Part shown: positions 1 through 9,354 of the stretch, one piece after another
How positions within the stretch are numbered: position 1 is the stretch's first letter
Layout: the number at the start of each line of letters is the position of its first letter
Source: Flammeovirgaceae bacterium UBA5585
GTDB lineage: Bacteria > Bacteroidota > Bacteroidia > Cytophagales > Cyclobacteriaceae
Reading direction: 5' to 3'
Length of the DNA: 64,000 nucleotides
Assembly (NCBI GenBank): GCA_002425185.1
Contig: DILT01000013.1
Span: forward strand, 434,001-498,000
Position numbers and translations under genes: made by a program
The notes under the pieces: model-generated
The model's database searches: none
What the model was told of the DNA's origin: nothing
The model's input: the letters and a program-made list of their open reading frames with translations, nothing else

Positions 1-229
1 GGTATCCAAACCCTGCACCACCATACTGTTCAGGCACGAGTACACCCATTAAGCCAAGCTTGCCCATTTTTTTAAACATCTGGATCGGAAACTCTTGTGA
101 TTCATCCCAATCCATCATAAAGGGTTTAATTTCACGGGCACCAAAATCGCGCACCATTTGTGCTATCATTCGTTGGTTTTCACTTTCCTCAAATGTGATA
201 TCGGTGGCATTATCGGCTAATACATTCAT
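1..229 (-). CDS. Acyl-CoA dehydrogenase, N-terminal part (runs off window)
   Basis: The first 76 residues are visible, read from an ATG at 229 towards the window edge. They resemble the N-terminal helical domain of acyl-CoA dehydrogenases: a QMVRDFGAREIKP-type helix, then WDESQEFPIQMFKKMGKLGL, then a VPEQYGGAGFGY-type segment that normally leads into the FAD and substrate-binding domain. The enzyme class performs the FAD-dependent alpha,beta-dehydrogenation of acyl-CoA thioesters in beta-oxidation. Which chain length it prefers cannot be told from this part. It is divergently transcribed from ugd and has a good promoter at 254-284. The family assignment is fairly sure; the gene is incomplete only because the window starts here. 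Confidence 0.85.
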   Translation of the reverse strand, partial: MNVLADNATDITFEESENQRMIAQMVRDFGAREIKPFMMDWDESQEFPIQMFKKMGKLGLMGVLVPEQYGGAGFGY

Positions 230-253
230 AGTTCTTTTTAGTATTTGGGGTTA

Positions 254-284
254 CGAAGGTAGGTCATTTAACGCAATACCCAAA
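254..284 (-). promoter_or_regulatory. Bacteroidota-type promoter of the acyl-CoA dehydrogenase gene
   Basis: Read on the minus strand, TTTG (284-281) is followed after exactly 19 bp by TACCTTCG (261-254), one mismatch from the TAnnTTTG -7 consensus. The transcript would begin around 249, about 20 nt before the start codon at 229. Confidence 0.65.
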
Positions 285-344
285 CGAATGTTAGTTTGTT
301 AAGGTTAAATCTGCGTTATCACCTGTTTTAGATGGTAAAACGAT

Positions 345-352
345 TATTTTTG
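345..352 (+). promoter_or_regulatory. -7 element upstream of ugd
   Basis: TATTTTTG matches TAnnTTTG exactly and lies 23 bp before the ugd ATG. No good TTTG is seen 19-21 bp upstream, so this rests on one box. An AAAGGA stretch 6 nt before the ATG could act as a weak ribosome binding site, which is unusual in this phylum. Confidence 0.4.
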
Positions 353-375
353 GGGTCTTTTTTAAAGGACCTTAT

Positions 376-1689
376 ATGAAAATTACTGTAGTTGGTACTG
401 GTTATGTTGGTTTGGTAAGCGGTACTTGCTTTGCTGAAACAGGCAACACCGTAACCTGTGTAGATATTGATGCTGAGAAAGTTAATAAGCTTAGAGGAGG
501 CAAACTGACCATTTTTGAGCCGGGGCTTGAATTGATTTTTGAACGGAATGTCAAGGAAGGCCGACTGTTTTTTACAACTGATTTGCGTGAAGGAATTCGG
601 GATGCCCAGGTAATTATGCTTGCGTTACCTACCCCCCCGGGGGCAGATGGTGCAGCAGATTTACAATATGTGCTTCGGGTGGCCGAACAACTCGGTCCTA
701 TGCTTGAAAAATATACGGTGATTGTAAATAAGAGTACAGTACCGGTAGGGACGGCCCACAAAGTACACGCAAAGGTTTCTGAGGGAGCAAAAGTTGAGTT
801 TGATGTAGTCTCTAATCCTGAATTTTTACGTGAAGGTTTAGCGGTTGAAGATTTTATGAAACCCGAGCGTGTCGTTATCGGAACACGGTCGCCTCGCGCT
901 CAAAAAATAATGGAGACGCTCTATGCACCATTTGTTATGCAGGGTAACCCGGTGATTGTTATGGATGAACCTTCCGCTGAGTTAACCAAGTATGCGGCTA
1001 ATGCTTTTCTGGCCACCAAGATTACCTTCATGAACGAGATTGCAAACATGTGCGAATTGCTGGGTGCCGATGTGGATTTGGTGCGTAAAGGGATGGGCAC
1101 CGATAGCCGAATCGGCAAGCGATTTTTATTTGCGGGTATTGGTTATGGGGGCAGTTGCTTTCCAAAGGATGTTCAGGCACTTTCTCAATCGGCACAGCAG
1201 GTGAAGTACGACTTTAAAATTCTGGATGCGGTGATGAACGTAAACGAGCATCAAAAAACAAAGATGATCGAGCGGATGAAAGAGCATTTCAAAGAAGGGT
1301 TGAAGGGGAAAAAAATTGCCGTATGGGGATTAGCTTTCAAGCCTCAAACAGATGACATTCGTGAGGCGCCATCGTTATTAAACATTCAGGAGTTGCTGGC
1401 CCTTGGCGCATCCGTTCATGTACATGATCCGGAAGCGATAGAAAATGTTCGCAAGCAGTTGGGCGATAAAATAACATACCACACAAATTCGTACGAGGCC
1501 CTTAAGGATGCCGATGCGTTATTGATTGCAACCGAGTGGCCGGAATACCGCACCCCTGACTATGAAAAAATGGCCAGGCTTATGAAGACGAAAGCCATTT
1601 TCGATGGCAGAAACATTTACGACCTCTCAACTATTCGTGAACTTGGGTTCAATTATTACAGTATCGGACGTGAAATCGTAAAAAACTAA
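376..1689 (+). CDS. ugd: UDP-glucose 6-dehydrogenase
   Basis: Oxidises UDP-glucose to UDP-glucuronate with two NAD+, a precursor for exopolysaccharide and lipopolysaccharide sugars. The protein has 437 residues, normal for the family. The Rossmann motif GTGYVG is at residues 7-12 and the catalytic cysteine is Cys261 in GYGGSCFPKD. The C-terminal UDP-binding domain includes the KIAVWGLAFKPQTDDIREAPS segment conserved in this family. It is followed after 4 bp by rfbB and then rfbA on the same strand, so the three nucleotide-sugar genes are likely co-transcribed. The ATG at 376 gives the expected N-terminus directly at the first beta strand. Confidence 0.95.
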   Translation: MKITVVGTGYVGLVSGTCFAETGNTVTCVDIDAEKVNKLRGGKLTIFEPGLELIFERNVKEGRLFFTTDLREGIRDAQVIMLALPTPPGADGAADLQYVLRVAEQLGPMLEKYTVIVNKSTVPVGTAHKVHAKVSEGAKVEFDVVSNPEFLREGLAVEDFMKPERVVIGTRSPRAQKIMETLYAPFVMQGNPVIVMDEPSAELTKYAANAFLATKITFMNEIANMCELLGADVDLVRKGMGTDSRIGKRFLFAGIGYGGSCFPKDVQALSQSAQQVKYDFKILDAVMNVNEHQKTKMIERMKEHFKEGLKGKKIAVWGLAFKPQTDDIREAPSLLNIQELLALGASVHVHDPEAIENVRKQLGDKITYHTNSYEALKDADALLIATEWPEYRTPDYEKMARLMKTKAIFDGRNIYDLSTIRELGFNYYSIGREIVKN

Positions 1690-1693
1690 TACT

Positions 1694-2752
1694 TTGGCAG
1701 ACAAGAAAAATATTCTGATCACCGGTGGAGCGGGCTTTATCGGATCGCATGTGGTGAGGCTTTTTGTCAAAAAATACCCCCAGTACCGTGTGCTTAATCT
1801 GGATAGCCTGACGTATGCCGGAAATCTGGAGAACTTGCGTGATGTGGAGCATGAGCCGAACTACAAATTCATTAAGGGCAATATTCTTGATCTTGAATTA
1901 CTGAACGCAATTTTTTCAGAATACCCTGTTCAGGGTGTAATTCACCTGGCGGCCGAATCGCATGTCGATCGTTCCATTCATAATCCGGATGAGTTTGCCA
2001 TGACCAATATTATCGGAACTATTCGGTTGTTGAAAGCTGCCCACTCGGCATGGCATGGAAAGATGAATGGAAAAATGTTCTACCATATTTCTACGGATGA
2101 AGTATATGGATCTATTAATGATGGGTACTTCACAGAAGAAACTCCCATTGATCCGCGCTCTCCTTATTCGGCATCAAAAGCAAGCAGCGATCATTTTGTA
2201 CAAGCATTTGGCAACAGCTATGGGTTACCAACCCTTATTAGTCGTTGTTCTAATAATTATGGCCCGTATCAGTTTCCGGAAAAGTTAATTCCGCTCATGA
2301 TTAACAACATGGTGCAAGGCAAGCCACTGCCGGTGTATGGAAAGGGAGAGAACATCCGCGATTGGCTTTTTGTGGAAGATCATGCCAGCGCCATTGATGC
2401 TATTTTTCATAAAGGAAAAACCGGTGAAGTTTATAATATCGGTGGTAATAACGAATGGAAAAATATCGACCTGGTAAAATTGCTTTGCGGTATTGTGGAT
2501 CGACAACTCGGACGCGAAGAGGGTACTGCAATGAAACTTATTACTTATGTAACCGACCGTCCTGGTCATGATTTGCGGTATGCCATTGACGCATCAAAAG
2601 TTATTAGTGAAACAGGCTGGCGCCCCGAAACCGACTTTACGCAAGGGCTGGAAAAAACGGTGAGCTGGTACCTGAGTAACCAAGAATGGCTAAACCATGT
2701 AACCTCAGGCGAGTACCTGAAGTATTACGATAAAATGTATGTAAATCGCTGA
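1694..2752 (+). CDS. rfbB: dTDP-glucose 4,6-dehydratase
   Basis: Converts dTDP-glucose to dTDP-4-keto-6-deoxyglucose, the second step towards dTDP-rhamnose and related deoxysugars. This is an extended short-chain dehydrogenase of 352 residues. The NAD motif GGAGFIG is at residues 11-17, the dehydratase Thr-Asp-Glu at 134-136 (ISTDEVYG), and the YxxxK pair is Tyr158/Lys162. The start is TTG at 1694, four bases after the ugd stop; no in-frame ATG precedes the nucleotide-binding motif, so TTG is the best choice and suggests translational coupling. rfbA follows 18 bp downstream. rfbC and rfbD are not present in the window, so the final sugar is not determined by this locus alone. Confidence 0.93.
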   Translation: MADKKNILITGGAGFIGSHVVRLFVKKYPQYRVLNLDSLTYAGNLENLRDVEHEPNYKFIKGNILDLELLNAIFSEYPVQGVIHLAAESHVDRSIHNPDEFAMTNIIGTIRLLKAAHSAWHGKMNGKMFYHISTDEVYGSINDGYFTEETPIDPRSPYSASKASSDHFVQAFGNSYGLPTLISRCSNNYGPYQFPEKLIPLMINNMVQGKPLPVYGKGENIRDWLFVEDHASAIDAIFHKGKTGEVYNIGGNNEWKNIDLVKLLCGIVDRQLGREEGTAMKLITYVTDRPGHDLRYAIDASKVISETGWRPETDFTQGLEKTVSWYLSNQEWLNHVTSGEYLKYYDKMYVNR

Positions 2753-2770
2753 TAATCAAATTCATATAAC

Positions 2771-3628
2771 ATGAAAGGCATCATATTGGCAGGCGGATCG
2801 GGCACACGGTTGCACCCCCTCACCTTAGCGGTAAGCAAGCAGTTAATGCCGCTGTATGATAAGCCCATGATATATTATCCGCTATCTGTTTTAATGATGG
2901 CAGGCATTCGGGAAATTCTTATTATCTCCACACCTCATGACTTGCCCATGTTTAAAAAACTGTTGGGCGATGGAAAGCAATTAGGATGTTCATTTTCGTA
3001 TGCCGAACAGCCCCGACCAGAAGGACTAGCACAAGCCTTTATCATTGGTGAAGAGTTTATTGGAACTGATAGTGTGGCCTTGATTTTGGGTGATAACATT
3101 TTTTACGGAAGTGGTTTTGCCAAACTAGTACAGTCGTGTGTTGATCCTGCAGGAGGCATTGTGTTTGCCTACCATGTGAATGATCCGGAGCGTTATGGTG
3201 TTGTTGAATTTGATGATCAGATGAATGCCATCTCTATCGAAGAGAAACCAAGTCATCCAAAATCAAACTATGCCGTACCGGGTTTATATTTTTATGACAA
3301 TGAGGTGGTGACCATTGCTAAAAATATCAAGCCGAGTCCGCGGGGTGAATTGGAGATTACCGATGTAAACAATACTTATCTTAAACGAGGTAAACTTAAA
3401 GTGGCGGTAATGAATCGCGGCACCGCATGGCTTGACACCGGTACCTTTGATTCGCTGATGCAGGCGTCAACTTTTGTTCAGGTGATTGAGCAACGCCAGG
3501 GATTAAAGGTAGGCTGCATTGAGGAGATTGCTTACCGCATGAAGTTCATTACTCGCGAGCAACTTTTAGCACTGGCAAAACCCCTGGAGAAAAGTGGCTA
3601 CGGTGAATACCTGAAAAAACTGGTTTGA
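2771..3628 (+). CDS. rfbA: Glucose-1-phosphate thymidylyltransferase
   Basis: Makes dTDP-glucose from dTTP and glucose-1-phosphate, the substrate for the rfbB product just upstream. The protein has 285 residues, near the usual 290. The nucleotide-binding signature GGSGTRLHP starts at residue 8 and is followed by [17 protein letters not shown], typical of Rml[10 protein letters not shown] carries the metal-binding aspartate, and [20 protein letters not shown] is the conserved sugar-binding region. Order here is ugd-rfbB-rfbA, so the enzyme acting first is encoded last. The next gene is convergent and unrelated. Confidence 0.95.
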   Translation: MKGIILAGGSGTRLHPLTLAVSKQLMPLYDKPMIYYPLSVLMMAGIREILIISTPHDLPMFKKLLGDGKQLGCSFSYAEQPRPEGLAQAFIIGEEFIGTDSVALILGDNIFYGSGFAKLVQSCVDPAGGIVFAYHVNDPERYGVVEFDDQMNAISIEEKPSHPKSNYAVPGLYFYDNEVVTIAKNIKPSPRGELEITDVNNTYLKRGKLKVAVMNRGTAWLDTGTFDSLMQASTFVQVIEQRQGLKVGCIEEIAYRMKFITREQLLALAKPLEKSGYGEYLKKLV

Positions 3629-3630
3629 TT

Positions 3631-4653
3631 CTATTCGTTGTAAATAACTTGTAATAACGTTCTTCCTACAGCCTCAAGCGTTTCGCTGCTAATATTATCC
3701 ATGTTGTCTTTTCGGCTGTGGTGAAAGTCACCAAAGAATCCTTCTGCGGCATCATAATGCACAATGTTGATCGTAGGAATTTTAGCGTACTCATTAACAA
3801 AGATGTGATCATCAGTTATGGCTCCTTCTTTTTTATTCAGAAAGATATGGCCGTAGCCTAACCGGTTGGCGGCTTTCCAAACCTTGTCAACTATTCCGGG
3901 AGCATACTCCACCGATGCACCCTCACGAACAAATTGTGCATGTTTGCCACCCACCATGTCAAGCAGAATGCCATAGTAAGCTGAGTAATTGGGCTTGTGC
4001 TTATTCTTCGACCAGTATTGCGAACCCAGGCACCACCATGAGTCCAGATTTTTTGGAAGTTTATAGTCGGTATTAGTGCCATAAAGTCTTTCAGCCGTTG
4101 AGGTATCAAATCCCCAATCTTCACCGTCAAATAAAATTATATCTACACCCACCTCGGGCAATCCATTTTCATAAAACACCCGGGCAATTTCAAGTAATAC
4201 GCCAACGCCACTGGCGCCATCATTAGCGCCATCAAAATAGGCTTTTGGATTTTGAGGATCTTTATCGGCAAAGGGCCGTGTATCCCAATGGGCAGCGAGT
4301 AATATTCGTTTGGTTTTATCCGGATTAAAGGAGACGATAATGTTTCGCAGGAAAAGTTTTTGATTGTCATAGGTGGTGGCTTCAAAATCCTGAACAGTAA
4401 CATGGGCACCAAAGGATTTGAATTGTTCAATGAAATAATCACCGGCTTTTTTGTGGGCAGAAGTATTGGGAATACGCGGGCCAAAATCCACCTGTTTCTT
4501 AACAAAATGATAGGCTGAATCGGGATTAAAAACCGGAACAACGATTGTTTTGGCCGGCAATTCTGGCCCCTGCGTAACGTGCTTCTCCTTATCACCGGAG
4601 CAGGAATACAGTATTATAAGGACAGGAAAGATGAAATAGAAAGCGGTTCTCAT
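3631..4653 (-). CDS. M28-family glutaminyl-peptide cyclotransferase-like lipoprotein
   Basis: A 340-residue exported lipoprotein: hydrophobic leader followed by a lipobox ending in Cys18 (LILYSCSGD). The mature part is an M28 zinc-hydrolase fold. Visible metal-site segments are LLAAHWDTRPF, DGANDGASGVG, ILFDGEDWG, and ITDDHIFV; the end has FFGDFHHSRKDNMDNI. The DGANDGAS, FDGED and late HSRKDNMDNI segments fit the animal-type glutaminyl cyclases that occur in Bacteroidota better than aminopeptidases. Such enzymes cyclise N-terminal glutamine of exported proteins to pyroglutamate, a step known in this phylum where signal peptidase cleavage leaves Gln. It is convergent with rfbA (2 bp between stops). 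An aminopeptidase remains possible. Confidence 0.8.
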   Translation of the reverse strand: MRTAFYFIFPVLIILYSCSGDKEKHVTQGPELPAKTIVVPVFNPDSAYHFVKKQVDFGPRIPNTSAHKKAGDYFIEQFKSFGAHVTVQDFEATTYDNQKLFLRNIIVSFNPDKTKRILLAAHWDTRPFADKDPQNPKAYFDGANDGASGVGVLLEIARVFYENGLPEVGVDIILFDGEDWGFDTSTAERLYGTNTDYKLPKNLDSWWCLGSQYWSKNKHKPNYSAYYGILLDMVGGKHAQFVREGASVEYAPGIVDKVWKAANRLGYGHIFLNKKEGAITDDHIFVNEYAKIPTINIVHYDAAEGFFGDFHHSRKDNMDNISSETLEAVGRTLLQVIYNE

Positions 4654-4717
4654 AAGCGTTCAAAGTAAAACAAAAATCAACGGATAGAATTCCATCCTAT
4701 CGGCTTTTACAGCATTA

Positions 4718-4749
4718 TTTGGCGATCAATTATAAATCCTATACATTTG
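4718..4749 (+). promoter_or_regulatory. Promoter of the rimP-nusA-infB operon
   Basis: TTTG at 4718-4721, a 20 bp spacer, and TACATTTG at 4742-4749 form a full match to the Bacteroidota consensus TTTG/TAnnTTTG. Transcription should start near 4754, leaving a leader of about 58 nt before rimP. Confidence 0.75.
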
Positions 4750-4772
4750 CATCGAAATATGATCAACTAGAC

Positions 4773-4794
4773 GAGGGGACACAAAAGTCCCCTC
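4773..4794 (+). promoter_or_regulatory. Leader hairpin in front of rimP
   Basis: GAGGGGAC (4773-4780), loop ACAAAA, GTCCCCTC (4787-4794): a perfect 8-bp stem followed by TTTGTTTT. It lies inside the transcribed leader, 17 nt before the rimP ATG. The shape is that of an intrinsic terminator, so it may act as an attenuator or as a leader structure controlling translation; which one cannot be told from sequence. Confidence 0.6.
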
Positions 4795-4811
4795 TTTGTT
4801 TTATCGGTTTT

Positions 4812-5276
4812 ATGGAATTAACGGAACGCATTCAAAAACTGGCGGAAAGGCATCTGAAGGATGAATCCCAGTTTATCGTTGAGGTGATTGCTTCCATTCG
4901 TAAAAAGCCTAATAAGTTGATCGTAATTATTGACGGGGATAAGGGCATAACCATTGACGATTGCGCTGAGCTAAGCCGGGCCCTTTCGGCAGCGTTGGAC
5001 GAAGACAAATTGTTAACGGATCCCTACATGCTGGAGGTATCTACCCCCGGGCTGGATCATCCGCTAAAGCTTACCCGTCAATATGTTAAGAATAAAGGGC
5101 GTACCGTGAAGGTGAAAACTTCAAATGAAGTGCTCCAGGGGAAATTGCTGGAGGTAACGCCTCAAACGATCATGCTTGAGGTAACAACCGGTACTGGAAA
5201 AAAGAAAGAAGTGAAGGAAGTAAGCATTCCTTTTTCTGATATAGAAAAAACGTTTGTAATGGTTTCATTTAAATAA
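4812..5276 (+). CDS. rimP: Ribosome maturation factor RimP
   Basis: Needed for assembly of the small ribosomal subunit; acts in the cytoplasm. With the ATG at 4812 the protein has 154 residues starting MELTERIQKL, the usual RimP size. An in-frame upstream ATG at 4719 would add 31 residues but would place the promoter box and the leader hairpin inside the coding region, so it is rejected. The N-terminal domain has the family's IDGDKGITIDDCAELSR segment and the VSTPGLDHPL motif; the C-terminal SH3-like domain ends with IPFSDIEKTFVMVSF. It leads the conserved rimP-nusA-infB operon (3 bp to nusA). Confidence 0.93.
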   Translation: MELTERIQKLAERHLKDESQFIVEVIASIRKKPNKLIVIIDGDKGITIDDCAELSRALSAALDEDKLLTDPYMLEVSTPGLDHPLKLTRQYVKNKGRTVKVKTSNEVLQGKLLEVTPQTIMLEVTTGTGKKKEVKEVSIPFSDIEKTFVMVSFK

Positions 5277-5279
5277 GTT

Positions 5280-6533
5280 ATGACAACGAACGACACAGCC
5301 GCAGGCCTCATAGAATCGTTTGCAGAGTTTGCGAAACAGAAAAACATCGATCGTCCCACCATGATTCGTATTCTGGAAGATGTATTCCGGAACATGATCC
5401 GCAAGAAGTATGAAACGGACGACAACTTTGACATCATTATCAATGCCGACAAAGGCGACCTGGAAATCTGGCGCTTTCGTGAGATTGTAGATGATGAGTC
5501 AGAAGACATCTGGGATCATGACAAAATAAGCTACTCTGAGGCCATTAAAATTGAACCCGATTTTGAAGTGGGCGAAGAAGTGGCTGAGCAAATTTACCTT
5601 GAAGACTTCGGTCGCAGGGCAGTAACTACTGCACGCCAAACCCTTATTCAAAAGGTAAAGGATCTGGAAAAGGATATTTTATTCCAGAAGTATAAAGATT
5701 TGGTAGGCGAAATTATTACCGGTGAGGTTTACCAGATTCTCGGTAAAGAAGTATTATTAATTGATGCTGAGGGAAATGAAATTTCTATTCCGCGCAGTGA
5801 GCAAATTCAAAAGGACAGGTACCGCAAGGGCGAGAACGTTCGGGCCATCGTACATAAAGTTGAAATGGTAAACGGAAATCCGAAAATCATTTTATCGCGT
5901 ACATCACCTGTATTTTTAGAGCGCCTGTTCGAACAGGAAGTACCCGAAGTTTACGATGGATTAATTACCATTAAGAAAGTCGTTCGTGAGCCCGGTGAGC
6001 GTGCCAAGGTAGCGGTTGAATCGTACGATGATCGCATCGATCCGGTAGGGGCCTGTGTGGGGATGAAAGGATCGCGCATACACGCTATCGTTCGTGAATT
6101 ACAAAACGAGAACATTGACGTTATCAACTACACAGAGAACCTGGAGTTGTATGTACAACGGGCACTAAGCCCTGCGAAGATCTCCAGCATTAAGATCGAC
6201 AAGGACAGCGGCCGCATTTCAGTTTACCTGAAGCCCGACCAGGTTTCATTAGCCATTGGCAAGGGCGGACTAAACATTAAGCTGGCCAGCCGCCTGTGCG
6301 GTTATGAAATTGATGTGTTCCGCGAACTGGATGGCCAGACCGAAGAAGATGTTGACCTGGATGAATTCTCCGATGAAATTGAGAGCTGGGTTATTGATGA
6401 GTTGAAGCGCATTGGTTTGGATACCGCTAAAAGCGTGTTAACACTGTCGAAAGAAGAGTTAGTTAGAAGAACCGATTTAGAAGAAGAAACCATTGAAAAC
6501 GTGCACGCTGTTCTGCGAAAGGAATTTGAATAA
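5280..6533 (+). CDS. nusA: Transcription termination/antitermination factor NusA
   Basis: Binds RNA polymerase and nascent RNA, affecting pausing, termination and antitermination. The 417-residue protein has the usual order: N-terminal polymerase-binding domain (about 1-130), S1 RNA-binding domain (about 135-205, GEIITGEVYQILGKEV), then two KH domains with GxxG loops in GACVGMKGSRI and AIGKGGLNIKLA, and a short acidic C-terminal helical domain. It starts 3 bp after rimP and precedes infB, the near-universal arrangement. No E. coli-type double acidic repeat is present, as is normal outside Proteobacteria. Confidence 0.95.
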   Translation: MTTNDTAAGLIESFAEFAKQKNIDRPTMIRILEDVFRNMIRKKYETDDNFDIIINADKGDLEIWRFREIVDDESEDIWDHDKISYSEAIKIEPDFEVGEEVAEQIYLEDFGRRAVTTARQTLIQKVKDLEKDILFQKYKDLVGEIITGEVYQILGKEVLLIDAEGNEISIPRSEQIQKDRYRKGENVRAIVHKVEMVNGNPKIILSRTSPVFLERLFEQEVPEVYDGLITIKKVVREPGERAKVAVESYDDRIDPVGACVGMKGSRIHAIVRELQNENIDVINYTENLELYVQRALSPAKISSIKIDKDSGRISVYLKPDQVSLAIGKGGLNIKLASRLCGYEIDVFRELDGQTEEDVDLDEFSDEIESWVIDELKRIGLDTAKSVLTLSKEELVRRTDLEEETIENVHAVLRKEFE

Positions 6534-6599
6534 TGGTGAATTAACACGCGATTAACGGGAGTAACTTTTTAAGTCTTTAAAAAAGAATAATATTTGAAT

Positions 6600-9251
6600 A
6601 TGGCAGAAGAAAAATTGATCAGGTTGAGTCAGGCTGCGAGGAAACTCAATGTGGGGCATCATACCATATTGGATTACCTGGCAAAGAAGGGGCACGTGGT
6701 AGAGAACAACCCTAACGCTAAACTTACGCCCGATCAGTTCGCCATCTTGTCAAAAGAGTTTGCTGCATCGGCAACCGAAAAAATGGAAGCCAGTGGGTTA
6801 ACCATTGGGGCTAAACACACAGACAACCTGACCATCGAAAGTGAAAAGGAAATTGCCACCAAGAAACGGGTAGACGAGGAAGAGAGCATCATGATCAAAA
6901 ACCTTGGGGCAGCTGAAATTAAAAAGGAGGAAGCCAAGCCCGAGAAAGTTGTGCCGGAAAAGGCAAAACTGGAAGGCATTAAAGTTGTTGGTAAGATTGA
7001 GCTTGAGAAAAAACCAAAACCTGCAAAAGTTGAGGAGGTAGAAGAAGTTGAACCGGTTAAACCGGAAGAAGTTGTTGCGAAGAAGCCTGACGTTATAGAA
7101 AAACCTGAACAAGAAGTTATCAAGGCAAGGGCTGATAAATTGCAGGGCTTGAAAGTTGTTGACAGGATTGAACTTCCGGCCGAACGGGAAAAGAAAAAGG
7201 AACAGCCGGTAGCCTCCTCCAATCCGGCCGATGATGCCAAAAAAGGAAAGCGTCCGCGCAAGCGGATTATCACCCCGGGAGATAATAAAGGACAACCCCA
7301 ACGTGGTGGCCGGCCGGTACCGCAACGCCCGCAAAAAGCAGAACCTACCGAAAAAGAAATTCAGGATCAGATCAAAGCAACGCTTGCCAAGTTAAGTGGT
7401 GGCGGAAAGAAAAGTTCAGGCTCAAAGTACAGACGTGAAAAAAGACAAGCGGTGTCCGATGCGCAAGAGCAACAGATACTTCAAGATCAGGAGGCATCTA
7501 AAATATTGCGTGTTACCGAGTTTATCTCAGCCAGCGATCTTGCTTCCCTGATGAACGTATCGGTGAACGATGTTATCTCTACTTGTTTGAGTTTAGGTAT
7601 GTTCGTTTCCATCAATCAGCGTTTGGATGCTGAAGCCATAACCGTAATTGCGGATGAATTTGGTTACGAAGTGCAGTTCACCACCACCGATGAAGAAACA
7701 GCAGCGGAAGAAGTGCAGGAAAGAGAAGAGGATCTGAAACCGCGTGCCCCTATTGTAACCATCATGGGTCACGTTGACCATGGTAAAACTTCCTTGCTTG
7801 ATTACATCCGTAAAACAAAAGTTACAGCGTCAGAAGCCGGTGGAATTACACAGCACATTGGTGCGTACGATGTAACCACCAATACCGGAAACAAAATTGC
7901 TTTCCTCGACACACCCGGTCACGAAGCGTTTACCGCTATGCGTGCACGTGGTGCGAAACTTACCGACATTGCCATTATAGTAGTGGCTGCTGATGATGAT
8001 GTGATGCCTCAAACCAAGGAGGCCATTAACCACGCCCAGGTGGCAGGAGTACCGATAATCATTGCCATTAACAAGATTGATAAACCAGCGGCTAATCCGG
8101 AGAAGGTTAAGGAATCACTGGCGAAGATTAATATTCTGGTTGAGGATTGGGGAGGAAAGTATCAGTGTCAGGCAATTTCAGCCAAAACAGGGCAAGGCAT
8201 TGATGAACTCCTTGAAAAAGTATTGCTGGAAGCCGAACTGTTAAACTTACGGGCCAATCCGGACAGACCCGCACTCGGCTCAATCATTGAAGCATCATTG
8301 GATAAAGGCCGCGGTTACGTGGCCACCATTATGGTGCAAACCGGTAACCTGAAAATTGGTGATGTGGTGTTAGCCGGTGCTCACTACGGACGGGTTAAGG
8401 CTATGTTTAATGCAACAGGTGGAAGGATTAAAGAGGCTGGTCCGTCTACACCGGTACAAATCTTAGGATTGGATGGCGCACCGCAAGCCGGTGAAAAATT
8501 CCTGGTGATGGAGTCTGATCGGGAGGCACGCGAACTGGCTGCCAAACGCGGACAGATTTTGCGCGAGCAAAGTATTCGTACCAAAAAGCACATTACACTG
8601 GATGAAATCGGAAGACGATTAGCCATTGGTAACTTCAAAGAACTGAACGTGATTGTTAAAGGTGATGTGGACGGTTCTGTTGAAGCACTTTCCGATTCGC
8701 TATTGAAACTTTCTACGAAGGAAATCCAGGTATCCATTATCCATCGCGGTGTTGGACAGATATCTGAATCGGATGTGTTGTTGGCTTCGGCTTCCGATGC
8801 AGTTATCGTTGGTTTCCAGGTGCGCCCTTCATCGGCCGCGCGCAGGTTGGCAGAGAATGAAGAAATTGAAATCCGACTGTATTCGATTATTTACGATGCC
8901 ATTAACGATGTGAAGGCTGCCATGGAAGGTATGCTGGCACCTGAGCAGGAAGAAGTGATTGTGGGTAATGCAGAAGTACGCGATGTGTTTAAGATTACCA
9001 AAGTGGGCACCGTGGCCGGCTGTATGGTTACCGATGGGTACATTAAACGCAACAACCCGATACGCCTTATCCGCGATGGTATTGTGGTGTATGCCGGTAA
9101 GCTTAACTCACTCAAACGCTTTAAGGACGATGTGGGCGAAGTGAAGTCAGGCTACGACTGCGGTATGGGCATTGAAAGCTTTAATGACATCCAGGTTGGT
9201 GATGTGATTGAAAGCTACGAAATGCGCGAAGTAAAGCGGACGTTGAGCTAG
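6600..9251 (+). CDS. infB: Translation initiation factor IF-2
   Basis: GTPase that brings initiator tRNA to the 30S subunit and promotes subunit joining. The ATG at 6600 gives 883 residues beginning [17 protein letters not shown], the IF2 N-terminal helical module; a TTG two codons earlier is less likely. Residues about 80-270 are a charged linker rich in Lys, Glu and Pro. The G domain has GHVDHGKT at 390-397, then DTPGHEAF and NKIDKP, followed by the OB-fold domains that bind fMet-tRNA. It is the last gene of the rimP operon and is followed by a strong terminator at 9275-9305. Confidence 0.96.
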   Translation: MAEEKLIRLSQAARKLNVGHHTILDYLAKKGHVVENNPNAKLTPDQFAILSKEFAASATEKMEASGLTIGAKHTDNLTIESEKEIATKKRVDEEESIMIKNLGAAEIKKEEAKPEKVVPEKAKLEGIKVVGKIELEKKPKPAKVEEVEEVEPVKPEEVVAKKPDVIEKPEQEVIKARADKLQGLKVVDRIELPAEREKKKEQPVASSNPADDAKKGKRPRKRIITPGDNKGQPQRGGRPVPQRPQKAEPTEKEIQDQIKATLAKLSGGGKKSSGSKYRREKRQAVSDAQEQQILQDQEASKILRVTEFISASDLASLMNVSVNDVISTCLSLGMFVSINQRLDAEAITVIADEFGYEVQFTTTDEETAAEEVQEREEDLKPRAPIVTIMGHVDHGKTSLLDYIRKTKVTASEAGGITQHIGAYDVTTNTGNKIAFLDTPGHEAFTAMRARGAKLTDIAIIVVAADDDVMPQTKEAINHAQVAGVPIIIAINKIDKPAANPEKVKESLAKINILVEDWGGKYQCQAISAKTGQGIDELLEKVLLEAELLNLRANPDRPALGSIIEASLDKGRGYVATIMVQTGNLKIGDVVLAGAHYGRVKAMFNATGGRIKEAGPSTPVQILGLDGAPQAGEKFLVMESDREARELAAKRGQILREQSIRTKKHITLDEIGRRLAIGNFKELNVIVKGDVDGSVEALSDSLLKLSTKEIQVSIIHRGVGQISESDVLLASASDAVIVGFQVRPSSAARRLAENEEIEIRLYSIIYDAINDVKAAMEGMLAPEQEEVIVGNAEVRDVFKITKVGTVAGCMVTDGYIKRNNPIRLIRDGIVVYAGKLNSLKRFKDDVGEVKSGYDCGMGIESFNDIQVGDVIESYEMREVKRTLS

Positions 9252-9274
9252 TCTGTTAAAGTGAGAAGATAAAA

Positions 9275-9305
9275 GAAAGCCCCGGTTTAGACTGGGGCTT
9301 TTTTA
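9275..9305 (+). terminator. Intrinsic terminator after infB
   Basis: AAAGCCCCGGT, loop TTAG, ACTGGGGCTTTTTT: a 10-11 bp GC-rich stem followed by six T. It closes the rimP-nusA-infB transcript. Confidence 0.85.
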
Positions 9306-9354
9306 TGAATGTACATGGTGAGGTTCAACACCTTTAAGATGCAGAACCCTTTTC

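Noticed and set aside
60..302. Plus-strand 80-codon open frame at the window start
   Set aside because: It is antisense to the acyl-CoA dehydrogenase and has no recognisable features.
4719..4811. Upstream start for RimP at 4719
   Set aside because: It would translate the promoter -7 box and the leader hairpin; homologous proteins start at the MELTERI position.
4743..4811. Known riboswitch in the rimP leader
   Set aside because: The leader is only about 58 nt and shows one simple hairpin; no ligand-binding core is recognisable.
6734..7334. Two antisense open frames of about 180 codons opposite the infB linker
   Set aside because: They are mirror images of the repetitive Lys/Glu/Pro/Val linker of IF-2 and read as low-complexity Ser/Phe text without any domain.
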